From contig CAKQMS010000015.1 in NCBI GenBank assembly GCA_934254985.1, positions 1 to 57,609 of the forward strand: a DNA stretch of 57,609 bases, written 5' to 3'. The notes beneath the pieces are model-generated. The model was given only the letters and a program-made list of their open reading frames with translations. It did not search any database and was not told the DNA's origin. The first letter of the stretch is position 1. Every line of letters begins with the position of its first letter. A program made the position numbers and the translations under genes. Source of the stretch: an uncultured Prevotella sp. (GTDB lineage Bacteria > Bacteroidota > Bacteroidia > Bacteroidales > Bacteroidaceae). This document shows, piece by piece, positions 36,301-43,064 of this stretch.

Positions 36301-37284
36301 AACGGTCCGATATACAACCATTATCTTGATTGTGCATATATCATATCTGATGTGGTGGAGATGATTCATCCTGCACGCTTCCTGTCGAATGCGGGCAGTA
36401 CGCCTAAGGCATGGAACAAGAAGATGTTGGAGGATAAACACCTAATGATAGCATCTTTTCATCAAAATGCAAAAGAACTATTTGATGATCTTCAATTAAC
36501 TGGTGGTATTGTAGTTACATATCGAGACAATAAAAAGAAGTTCTCTCCTATAAATGTGTTTATGCCTTATTCTGAATTGGAAAGCATATGTAATAAGGTC
36601 ACATCGTTTAGAAATTTTAAATCGATGAGTGATATTGTAGTATCTAGAACAGCGTATAGATTTACAGAACTAATGCATATTGAGCATCCGGAAGCAATGG
36701 GTCAGTTAAGTAATGGGCACCCTTATGATGTGTCTACTAATATATTTGAACGGCTTCCTCATATTTTCTCAGATGTTAAACCTTCTAATGATAAAGAATA
36801 TATAAGCGTTCTTGGACGTTATAAAAACAAACGAACAGTAAAATACATAAAGAGAAATTATATTCGACCAGTTGTTAATCTTGATAACTATAAAGTGTTC
36901 CTCTCGAAGGCTGATGGGGCAGCTGGACAGATAGGTAATCCTATACCAGCAAGGATTATTGGAACTCCCGAAATAGGACTCCCCGGTATGGGTAATACGG
37001 AGTCGTTTATAAGTATTGGAAAATGTAAGGATGAATATGAGGTAAATGCCTTATTTAAGTATATTTCTACAAAGTTTGTTAGAGCGTTATTAGGCGCTCT
37101 AAAGACCACACAGGACATAACTCCTGAAAAGTGGAAGTTTGTGCCTCAGCAGGACTTTAGTGAAGCTTCGGATATAGATTGGAGTCTTTCTGTAGAAGAA
37201 ATAGACGCTCTACTTTATAAAAAGTACAATCTGTCGGATACGGAAATTCGCTTTATAAACGAGAAGGTGCAGGCTATGGGCTGA
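33328..37284 (+). CDS. Fused GIY-YIG-like nuclease, SF2 helicase and N6-adenine methylase (restriction-modification enzyme)
   Basis: 1318 residues. Residues 17-50 (IYAFTTG ... YLKVGDTYRPIEQRL; Y19, K31-V-G33, R42) match the GIY-YIG/T5orf172 nuclease core. An SF2 helicase follows with GKT at 185-187, DETH at 286-289, LSGTPYRI, and QAIFRLQNQYVREY as motif VI. A charged linker (DEEKGSSAKEKKDTKEEED) separates the methylase: SEVVTPVW (motif X), LDIASKQGEF (motif I, D893) and IIIGNPPYQ (N977-Y980). The C-terminus (TQDITPEKWKFVPQQDF) is like Type IIG/ISP target-recognition regions. The layout equals a Type ISP enzyme with the nuclease exchanged for a GIY-YIG domain. AT-rich coding suggests horizontal acquisition. 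Confidence 0.85.
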   Translation: MDSSVIDKYIVGRVEPHIYAFTTGTVPNYLKVGDTYRPIEQRLNEWRKHFPDLEKAFSAISKVEENVYFRDFAIHSYLERDKKLHRLMPADIDGLPYYSNEFFEHASEKDVVEAVEDIKTDFAENKGKYQFYTFDERPTPKTFTYKRGDVPYELRPNQAATVTNFSKAVRKGRTNLLMYAVMRFGKTFTALSCALSDKRYKSILVVSGKADVKNEWKKTVESIKNFENFCFIDTDTLARDADAIKGCLQNKQRAVVFLTLQDLRGEDIKMRHVDIFNRIWDMLIIDETHYGARAEEYGKVLRGSKAELKMEAKYAETSDDYDNNEELKRLCSNVRLHLSGTPYRILMGSEFQKEDIIAFYQFSDIVKDKEKWDREHIDDDDINEWDNPYYGFPQMVRFAFCLNESSMRKIEQLRKEHVEYALNELLRPKSITKNDEGLHKRFVHKQEVLDLLMAIDGSKEDGNILAFLNDKRIKECKLCRHIVMVLPYRASCDAVEAMINEHKNEFRCLGEYELLNIAGVDNEKLFKDARNVNDKIEQLENRGVKTITLTVNRMLTGTTVEQWDTMIYLKDTVSPQDYDQAIFRLQNQYVREYKDKDGHVIKYNMKPQTLLVDFEPGRMFRMQESKSQIYNINTEKKGNSRLKERIAEELRISPIIVVNKDKMHEVEPNDILEAVNAYSANKSIMDEATDIPADEGLLANENIINVLKTLYPIDSKKGIKMPAYKGSGDDIDTDNPSGEKKDEEKGSSAKEKKDTKEEEDNLSKKLATYYSLILFFAFLTNSKVASLDDILKVIDSNGANSRIARNVGIDKDVLLTIRSIINPFVLSDLDYKVAHMNRLSHDDSIPASERVDRAMKKFGRLSTSEVVTPVWVADKMVGYLPADRIKKGTKILDIASKQGEFANALYKAFGNKIKNTIYSLPTSSLTYEFTRKVYELLGLPVKNVIEDYNSYDLLNSKKKEKIMNEFISLGTDIIIGNPPYQDDAVGEQKTYNGPIYNHYLDCAYIISDVVEMIHPARFLSNAGSTPKAWNKKMLEDKHLMIASFHQNAKELFDDLQLTGGIVVTYRDNKKKFSPINVFMPYSELESICNKVTSFRNFKSMSDIVVSRTAYRFTELMHIEHPEAMGQLSNGHPYDVSTNIFERLPHIFSDVKPSNDKEYISVLGRYKNKRTVKYIKRNYIRPVVNLDNYKVFLSKADGAAGQIGNPIPARIIGTPEIGLPGMGNTESFISIGKCKDEYEVNALFKYISTKFVRALLGALKTTQDITPEKWKFVPQQDFSEASDIDWSLSVEEIDALLYKKYNLSDTEIRFINEKVQAMG

Positions 37285-37372
37285 GTATTTTAATCACTCT
37301 CCATTCTATGCATGTTATAATCAAAGTTGACGGTATTTATTTTGTAAAAATGAAAAAAGTAGTAAGCAAAAC

Positions 37373-37726
37373 ATGACAACAACTAAATCTATTCTTAGCC
37401 GACTTACTATGGCGGTAGGTGGCACAGACCGGGAACTATTCAGCGAGCAGGAGTTGAATAGGTTTGCCTCGTTCTATCTCGACAAATGGGATGAGGATAC
37501 GAGTGGGGATGTGGTGGCGGAGGCTTTCGTTGACTATTGGTGGAATACGGATAAGAGTTGCAGGCGATGCTCCGTGTGTGGCAAACTGATGCGTGAGGGG
37601 TATTGCGAAGATATGGGCGAAGCCTATTATTGCAGCCCCGACTGCTTGCATACCAACTTCACGGACGAGGAATGGGACGAGGAATGTGAAAATAATGACC
37701 AAAGCTATTATACCGAGTGGTATTAA
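37373..37726 (+). CDS. Small Cys-rich protein of unknown function
   Basis: 117 residues. The N-terminal half is helical and acidic. The C-terminal half carries a zinc-ribbon-like cluster: C-x2-C-x2-C (CRRCSVC), a Cys in REGYCED, and C-x3-C (YYCSPDCLH). The protein ends with a very acidic and tyrosine-rich tail (DEEWDEECENNDQSYYTEWY). No family recognised. It follows the restriction operon by 88 bases on the same strand and might be co-transcribed. An acidic DNA-mimic or a metal-binding regulator are both conceivable; neither is shown. Confidence 0.6.
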   Translation: MTTTKSILSRLTMAVGGTDRELFSEQELNRFASFYLDKWDEDTSGDVVAEAFVDYWWNTDKSCRRCSVCGKLMREGYCEDMGEAYYCSPDCLHTNFTDEEWDEECENNDQSYYTEWY

Positions 37727-37873
37727 TCTTTCTGAAAGCAAAGACAACGTGCGGGTTGTGTTTTTTTAGACAACAGATACAGCATAGTATGCTTGTTTTA
37801 GAGTCTTAGATTCGTAAATAAAAAGAAGATTGAGTGAAAAATCAAGCAAAAAGAATACTTTCATGATAAAACT

Positions 37874-37904
37874 TTTGGTCAATCAATATAAATGAGTATT
37901 TTTG
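37874..37904 (+). promoter_or_regulatory. Promoter of the AbiE operon
   Basis: TTTG (37874-37877), a 19-base spacer and TATTTTTG (37897-37904) form a textbook Bacteroidetes promoter 38 bases before the ATG at 37942. Confidence 0.78.
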
Positions 37905-37941
37905 CAGTAAAATTATCGTCAAATTCATAATATAAGCGAAG

Positions 37942-38703
37942 ATGGCAACAAAAATACAGAAAATAATGGAGTCTAATCCGCATACAGACTTTATGTTTGG
38001 CGACTGGCTCTCACGTCAAGGGTTGGATGCCAAAGGACAACATGCCTATATGAAGAGTGGATGGTTGAAAAGAATATCCAAGGGGGTGTATGTTTTGAAT
38101 GGTACTGAACCTAAGTTGTTACATGCCTTATCCGCATATAACAACCAACTATCGAAACAATGCTTCGTAGGTGCTTATACCGCTCTTGAACTGCGTGGCT
38201 ACTCTCATTATCTATCATTGGGTAAGCCACAAGCCTATCTGTTTACAGGAAGGACTAATAAACTTCCAACTTGGATGTTGTCTCGCAATTGGGATATGAT
38301 GGTGAAGTATATGACCACTTCTTTCCTTGGAGAAGACCTACTTGGTGTTGAAACCATGACAGTTGATGGGTATAGCCTTTTGGTGTCATCACCAGAGCGT
38401 GCCTTTATGGAATGCCTTCATCTGCCGGGAACCGCAGCTTCGCTCTTAGACTTGTTTTATATAATGGAGAGTTTGACTACGCTTAGACCCAAACTGGTAC
38501 AATCGTTGCTTGAAATATGCTCCTCGCAAAAGGTAAAACGGCTCTTTGTATATATGGCTGAGAAAGCTGGTCACTCATGGTTTAAGGCTCTGAAACTTGA
38601 CAACGTTAAACTCGGCACAGCCCGAAGCATGGTGGTACCGACCGGAAAATATATCGCCAAATACAATATGACAATCCCAAAAGACCTTGCAGAATATGAA
38701 TAA
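37942..38703 (+). CDS. AbiEi-family antitoxin/transcriptional regulator
   Basis: 253 residues. The N-terminal winged helix-turn-helix (about 10-55: DFMFGDWLSRQGLDAKGQHAY, LKRISKGVYVLNG) is typical of AbiEi antitoxins of type IV toxin-antitoxin systems, followed by the family's C-terminal domain (VSSPERAFMECLHLPG, HSWFKALKLDNVKLG). It should repress its own promoter and neutralise AbiEii, whose reading frame overlaps its end by eight bases. Such pairs act in abortive infection and in stabilising mobile DNA. Confidence 0.88.
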   Translation: MATKIQKIMESNPHTDFMFGDWLSRQGLDAKGQHAYMKSGWLKRISKGVYVLNGTEPKLLHALSAYNNQLSKQCFVGAYTALELRGYSHYLSLGKPQAYLFTGRTNKLPTWMLSRNWDMMVKYMTTSFLGEDLLGVETMTVDGYSLLVSSPERAFMECLHLPGTAASLLDLFYIMESLTTLRPKLVQSLLEICSSQKVKRLFVYMAEKAGHSWFKALKLDNVKLGTARSMVVPTGKYIAKYNMTIPKDLAEYE

Positions 38704-39619
38704 GAACAATATAACAGGTAGAGTTTACGCCCAAAAGGTGGAGTTATTGCTTCGCCTCATGCCTATCGTGATGGATGAAGGTGTGTTTGCTGTCCATGGT
38801 GGCACCGCCATCAATCTCTTCTTGAAAGATTTGCCCAGATACTCTGTCGATATCGACCTTACATACATTCCTTTGGCTGACAGGAAGCAGAGCCTTGATG
38901 ACATTAATTTTCACTTAGCTTCTATCTGCGAGAAAGCAAAGAAGGTTTTCAAAGGTATGCATATCGTGCCTAACTATAATACATGCAAACTCCTTTGTGA
39001 GTGGCGTGGCAAGCAAGTAAAGGTTGAGGTAAACCAAACCAAGCGAGGACTTGTGGGCGGTGAAGCCATCTCCGTACCATTAAGCGATAAGGCGCAAGAC
39101 GAGTTCGGACTTTATTGTGAAGCTAATATCGTACCGCTGACACAACTCTATGGTGGTAAGATTGCGGCGGCTCTCTCACGCCAGCACCCAAGAGATTTGT
39201 TTGATGTAAAGTATATGGATATTCCTTTAGCTGATTGTCGTGAAGGACTAATCTTCTGTCTACTCGGTAGCGATAGACCAATCCACGAGTCCTTTATTCC
39301 AAGGCTGATTGACCAACGTGAAGCCATGGTCAATCAGTTTGACGGAATGACTGACATTCCTTTCACTTATGAGGAGTTCGAGGATACACGTAAAAAACTA
39401 ATAACCGATGTAAACGGCATGATGACAGATGCAGACAAGAAGTTTCTCGTTGATTTTGAACAGGGGAAGCCTGAATGGGCAGGCTACGAGTATGAGTATA
39501 TGCGGAATTACCCTTCTGTAAAATGGAAACTCATCAACTTAGCAAAGTTGGCAAAGCAAAACCATGATAAACTTGCAGAAGAGGCAGACAAACTCAGAGC
39601 GCTCTTTAAACTTGGTTAA
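38696..39619 (+). CDS. AbiEii-family nucleotidyltransferase toxin
   Basis: 307 residues from the ATG at 38696, inside the last codons of abiEi (ATGAATAAG overlap); an in-frame TTG nine bases earlier is less likely. The nucleotidyltransferase core is VHGGTAINLFLKDL (H34-G35-G36) followed by YSVDIDLTY with D52 and D54, the paired catalytic aspartates. The lysine/arginine-rich centre (LTQLYGGKIAAALSRQHPRDLFD) is the second hallmark of this DUF1814 group. Biochemically such toxins transfer nucleotides to tRNA or other targets. All expected residues are present, so it is likely active. Confidence 0.88.
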   Translation: MNKNNITGRVYAQKVELLLRLMPIVMDEGVFAVHGGTAINLFLKDLPRYSVDIDLTYIPLADRKQSLDDINFHLASICEKAKKVFKGMHIVPNYNTCKLLCEWRGKQVKVEVNQTKRGLVGGEAISVPLSDKAQDEFGLYCEANIVPLTQLYGGKIAAALSRQHPRDLFDVKYMDIPLADCREGLIFCLLGSDRPIHESFIPRLIDQREAMVNQFDGMTDIPFTYEEFEDTRKKLITDVNGMMTDADKKFLVDFEQGKPEWAGYEYEYMRNYPSVKWKLINLAKLAKQNHDKLAEEADKLRALFKLG

Positions 39620-39683
39620 TGTCACACATTTCTTTCTATAAGCAAAGGCTTGCGTGGTGTATTTTTTAAGACAATACGATATT

Positions 39684-40221
39684 TTACCCTTCAGAATTTT
39701 TTATTAGCGATGTTAGTTCTGTTGTCAACGCCTTGGAGTTTTCGCATCCAAGAACAATAGTTTCTCCTGAGGCTAATTTTAGCGTGAATGTTGATGATCT
39801 ATCGCCAACGAAGGCTTTGAATTTTCCATATTTTCTATTCCAAAAAAAGACCGTAGTAGCCCCAAAATCCGCCAGAGGCAAATAGGCGTATGGTGGAATA
39901 GTCGTTAAATTCTGAATTCATCGTACAAGAAGCGATGTCCTTTATAAGTATATTTCGGCTATAGGCACGGCATCTTATCGTAAGCTCGTGGTTGGTGAGG
40001 ATTAGTTTCCATGGACTGTATACAAAGCCAAGTATCAAGGTCGAGCATATTATTGCCAACACGATTATTACCACCCCAATTGCTACCAACCCGATTTCTT
40101 CATGCAATATGTTTGCCATTAAACATATTGTCAGAATCAAGACTATATTCACGATGATGGTCAATACCTTCGTTGTAGTGTCAAACTTTACATCAAAAGC
40201 GTGAAGTGTGGATTTATTCAT
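39684..40221 (-). pseudogene. PH-domain membrane protein broken by a frameshift
   Basis: Two overlapping minus-strand frames belong together. The first (ATG at 40221, 128 codons) has two membrane segments (TIIVNIVLILTICLMANIL and LVAIGVVIIVLAIICSTLIL), then a bacterial PH-like beta region ending ASGGFWGYYGLF. The second frame continues with WNRKYGKFKAFVGDRSSTFTL to TSLIKNSEG (end 39684). The switch falls in a run of seven A on the plus strand (39842-39848); six would give LFWNRKYG, as in intact relatives. It is either a true frameshift, a slippery phase switch or a sequencing error. Confidence 0.72.
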
Positions 40222-40305
40222 GTGACATATTTTTGCAATAAACGTCTTTATATATATGTGTCGGCTTTGCAGCTACCTATCTCAGCCTTCAGCAAAGCCT
40301 CCGAT

Positions 40306-40437
40306 TGCAAAGATAGTGCAAACGAGCGCAATGTGAGCTCGCTCACAAATTGCCGAGTGCAGCCTATCTTATGCAAAGATAGTGCAAACGAGCGCAATGT
40401 GAGCTCGCTCACAAATTGCCGAGTGCAGCCTATCTTA
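40306..40437. repeat. Two 66-bp direct repeats with internal dyad
   Basis: Copies at 40306-40371 and 40372-40437 appear identical; a third begins (TGCAAAGGTA) and stops. Each has the inner dyad TGTGAGC-TC-GCTCACA and an outer AAGATAG/CTATCTT pair. Each also carries TATCTTTGCA on the minus strand, an exact TAnnTTTG box. The repeats occupy most of the gap 40222-40553 between the broken PH gene and hipB. Confidence 0.85.
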
Positions 40438-40522
40438 TGCAAAGGTACGGAAAAAAAACAAAATGGGATTAAAAAAAACAATAGTTTTATACGTAACCTA
40501 TCATAAAATGAATAAAAAGTAT

Positions 40523-40530
40523 TATATTTG
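40523..40530 (+). promoter_or_regulatory. -7 box of hipB
   Basis: TATATTTG followed by CACAC, 24 bases before the hipB ATG at 40554, matches TAnnTTTG. Confidence 0.65.
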
Positions 40531-40553
40531 CACACGTAATTAAATGTAGAATT

Positions 40554-40874
40554 ATGGTTAAAACGACTATGGGAACTAAGCTCCCACGCAAATTGGAGCA
40601 GAAAATGCAGATTGTAGGCGAGCAAATCAGGCTTGCTCGTTTGCGTCGTAATTTGAGTATTGCTCAGGTTGCTGAACGTGCCACATGTTCGCCTGTAACC
40701 ATCAATAGGGTAGAGAAAGGAGCGCCAACGGTTGCCATTGGCATCTATCTTCGTGTGCTCTATGCTTTGCAGCTGGATGATGATATTTTGCTCTTGGCAC
40801 AAAAAGACGATATGGGGCGAGCCCTTCAAGATTTAGCTCTTAAACATCGTGAACGGGCTTCTAAAAAGGAATAA
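40554..40874 (+). CDS. HipB-like XRE-family antitoxin/regulator
   Basis: 106 residues. A Cro/C1-type helix-turn-helix occupies about residues 22-75 (IRLARLRRNLSIAQVAERATCSPVTINRVEKG), with a short basic tail. It lies three bases before a hipA remnant, which is the normal antitoxin-toxin order. As the toxin is destroyed, hipB is now an orphan regulator that may still repress the promoter in front of it. Confidence 0.82.
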   Translation: MVKTTMGTKLPRKLEQKMQIVGEQIRLARLRRNLSIAQVAERATCSPVTINRVEKGAPTVAIGIYLRVLYALQLDDDILLLAQKDDMGRALQDLALKHRERASKKE

Positions 40875-40877
40875 CAG

Positions 40878-41166
40878 ATGAACAGACTTTATATTTTTGG
40901 TGATTTCAATTGGTTGGAAACCCCAATTCTGATTGGTGAACTTGGCTACGAATCTCTTCGTGGCTCGGATTCTTATTCCTTCAAGTTTGATAAGAACTGG
41001 CTTGCAAAGTATGGCGACTTATTTTTGAGTGCTGATATCAACAACTATCATAGAGGAAGTTGTAAATGGTGTTAGTAAATGGCGAGATATTGCTGTTGGC
41101 CTTGGCATTAACAAGCGTGAGATTGATATGTTTCAGCATGTTTATTCTAAACGAATAGATTGCTGA
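40878..41166 (+). pseudogene. hipA toxin remnant with internal deletion
   Basis: The first 54 codons match the HipA N-terminus (FGDFNWLETPILIGELGYE, SDSYSFKFDKNWL, LFLSADINNY). Directly after that, in a shifted frame from about 41049, comes IEEVVNGVSKWRDIAVGLG ... MFQHVYSKRIDC, which reads like the last helices of HipA and ends with TGA at 41164-41166. The kinase body of roughly 300 residues is missing. In frame, the product would be only 65 residues (stop at 41073-41075). Confidence 0.75.
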
Positions 41167-41315
41167 TATTTCCATGATATTTTGTTTAGCCTTGTCTTTT
41201 AAAACAACAAATACAACATGTACAACAAATACAACCTTGGCTTTCGCCACGTGGCTTCTCGCTTGAGTTGTCGCACACGGATAGTGCGGAGGGCACGGGT
41301 TTAGAACTCGGAATT

Positions 41316-41371
41316 GTAATAATAAAAAAAAGAGCATCCTTCTCTGTTGTTTCATCAGAAGGATGCTCTTT
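41316..41371 (-). terminator. Terminator of the LRR protein gene
   Basis: A 15-bp stem (AAAGAGCATCCTTCT, 41329-41343, with 41357-41371) is followed on the minus strand by T-rich sequence. It may also stop plus-strand transcripts from hipB. Confidence 0.88.
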
Positions 41372-41402
41372 CTTGGTTGTTTTTTGTCTGAGAGCCGAAC
41401 TC

Positions 41403-42821
41403 TTACTTAATAATCATCTTCATGTTCTGCGAACCTATGCGAACTACTACCACACTTTGACCTTTGGCACAAAGACTTACTGAGCCATTTGCGGCTGTGG
41501 CTTGGTCAAGCTTAGAACCTGAGAGGCTATAGAGGCTGCAAACTTCGCCATCTCTAAGTCCAGATATTGTAATACCATTTGCAGAGGCTGACATCGTTAT
41601 GTTGTCGTAGGCTCCTATGTTTTTTATTGCTAACTCTTGACCTGTTAGTGGTACGATTGAGCCAAAGTTGTCCCAAGGAGTTATAGAACTGTACTTGTCT
41701 ATGGATTCTGCAGGAACGTGGAGAGTAGCATTAAATGCAAAAGTAAAATAAGAATCTATAGCTTGAGGCGGTTCTGCTGTATAGCAGTAAACATCTTGGA
41801 TTTTTGAACATCCAGAAAATGCCCCGCATTTAATAGTTGTTACCGAATTTCCGATTTTTACAGAGGTTAAATTCTTGCAGCCGCCAAACGCCCCGCCCAT
41901 AATAGTTGTTATCGAATTTCCGATGTTTACAGAGGTTAAACTCTCACAATTATCAAATGCATCCCACCCAAGACTTGTTACCGAATTAGGTATTGTGATT
42001 GATTTTATACTGCTGCAATCTGCGAAAGCAAGATCTGCAATGCTATCAACAGAATTTGGTATTGTGACAGAGGTTAAACTGGAGCAAAGCATGAAAGCAC
42101 AAAATCCAATACTTTTAACAGAATTTCCGATTTTTAAAGATGTTAAATTCTTACAGCCTGCGAACGCATATCTCTCAATACTTGTTACCGAATTTGGTAT
42201 TGTGATTGATGTTAGACTGGTGCATATACTGAATGCCTCAACACCAATACTTTTAACAGAATTTCCGATTTTTACATCTGTTAAACTCCTGCATGAAGCG
42301 AAAGAACAATCACCTATACTTGTTACCGAATTTGGTATTGTGATTGATTTTAAACTCTCGCACACCCAGAAAGCATAATCACCAATAGTTGTTACCGAAT
42401 TAGGTATTGTGACAGAGGTTAGACCGGTGCAGCTTGAAAACGCATTATCACCAATACTTTTAACAGAATTAGGTATAGTGATAGAGGTTAGACCGGAGCA
42501 GCTTGAAAACGCACCATAACCAATACTTGTTACCGAATTAGGTATTGTGACAGAGGTTAGACCATCGCAATCATCAAATGCAAAAGCATAAATACCTGTA
42601 ATGGTAAATGTACCATAGCGTGAATAAAGTTTTTCCGGAATAACTAAAGAGCCTGAATAAGAATTTTTGTCTGCGATAATGGCTTCCATCGAAGAAAAAT
42701 CCAAATAATAATACAAGTTTCCGATTTGATACCTAACTCTGGTGTCAAACTCTGCCTTTGCGGAAATGGAACATAGCATGCAGATTAGAAGTATGCAATA
42801 AAAACGTAAATGTTTTTTCAT
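41403..42821 (-). CDS. BspA-like leucine-rich-repeat (LRR_5) surface protein
   Basis: 472 residues from the ATG at 42821, which gives the signal peptide MKKHLRFYCILLICMLCSISAKA; the open frame upstream is only repeat DNA. Eleven near-identical 23-residue repeats follow, of the form C-x-S-L-T-S-V-T-I-P-N-S-V-T-S-I-G-x-x-A-F, alternating IPNSV and IGNSV versions (residues about 95-350). The C-terminal 60 residues (ITISGLRDGEVCSLYSLSG to VVVVRIGSQNMKMIIK) resemble exported Bacteroidetes tails. BspA-type proteins bind host matrix or other bacteria. The repeats are also repeated at DNA level (69-bp units) and could expand or contract. Confidence 0.9.
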   Translation of the reverse strand: MKKHLRFYCILLICMLCSISAKAEFDTRVRYQIGNLYYYLDFSSMEAIIADKNSYSGSLVIPEKLYSRYGTFTITGIYAFAFDDCDGLTSVTIPNSVTSIGYGAFSSCSGLTSITIPNSVKSIGDNAFSSCTGLTSVTIPNSVTTIGDYAFWVCESLKSITIPNSVTSIGDCSFASCRSLTDVKIGNSVKSIGVEAFSICTSLTSITIPNSVTSIERYAFAGCKNLTSLKIGNSVKSIGFCAFMLCSSLTSVTIPNSVDSIADLAFADCSSIKSITIPNSVTSLGWDAFDNCESLTSVNIGNSITTIMGGAFGGCKNLTSVKIGNSVTTIKCGAFSGCSKIQDVYCYTAEPPQAIDSYFTFAFNATLHVPAESIDKYSSITPWDNFGSIVPLTGQELAIKNIGAYDNITMSASANGITISGLRDGEVCSLYSLSGSKLDQATAANGSVSLCAKGQSVVVVRIGSQNMKMIIK

Positions 42822-42840
42822 ATCTAATATTATTTTTAAT

Positions 42841-42990
42841 AAACAGGAAGAGGGAAGAATCAAAGTGAAGAGGGATGCGAGGGAAAGCGAGGGAAAGCGA
42901 GGGAAAGCGACGCAGCCGAGCTGCGACGAACGCAACCCAAGGGGGAGTGAAGGGAGAAAAAAAGGAAGAGTGAAGAGGGAAGAGGGAGGA
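42841..42990. repeat. Composite repeat region, copy next to the LRR gene (includes 32-bp repeat copy 3)
   Basis: GGAAGAATCAAAGTGAAGAG, a tandem GGGAAAGCGA tract, the 32-bp repeat on the minus strand (42905-42936) and GAAGAGTGAAGAGGGA tracts. The same order of elements recurs at 44598-44745 in direct orientation, on the other side of the DUF1846 gene. No gene is supported in 42822-43064. Confidence 0.8.
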
Positions 42991-43064
42991 ATCAAATAGC
43001 AAATATACTAATAGACTAATGGATTCTTCACTCTTCGTTCTTCACTCTTCACTCAAACTACTGT

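Noticed and set aside
40248..40829. 193-codon minus-strand frame across the 66-bp repeats and hipB
   Set aside because: Its middle is the translated direct repeat and its start lies antisense to hipB; no domain.
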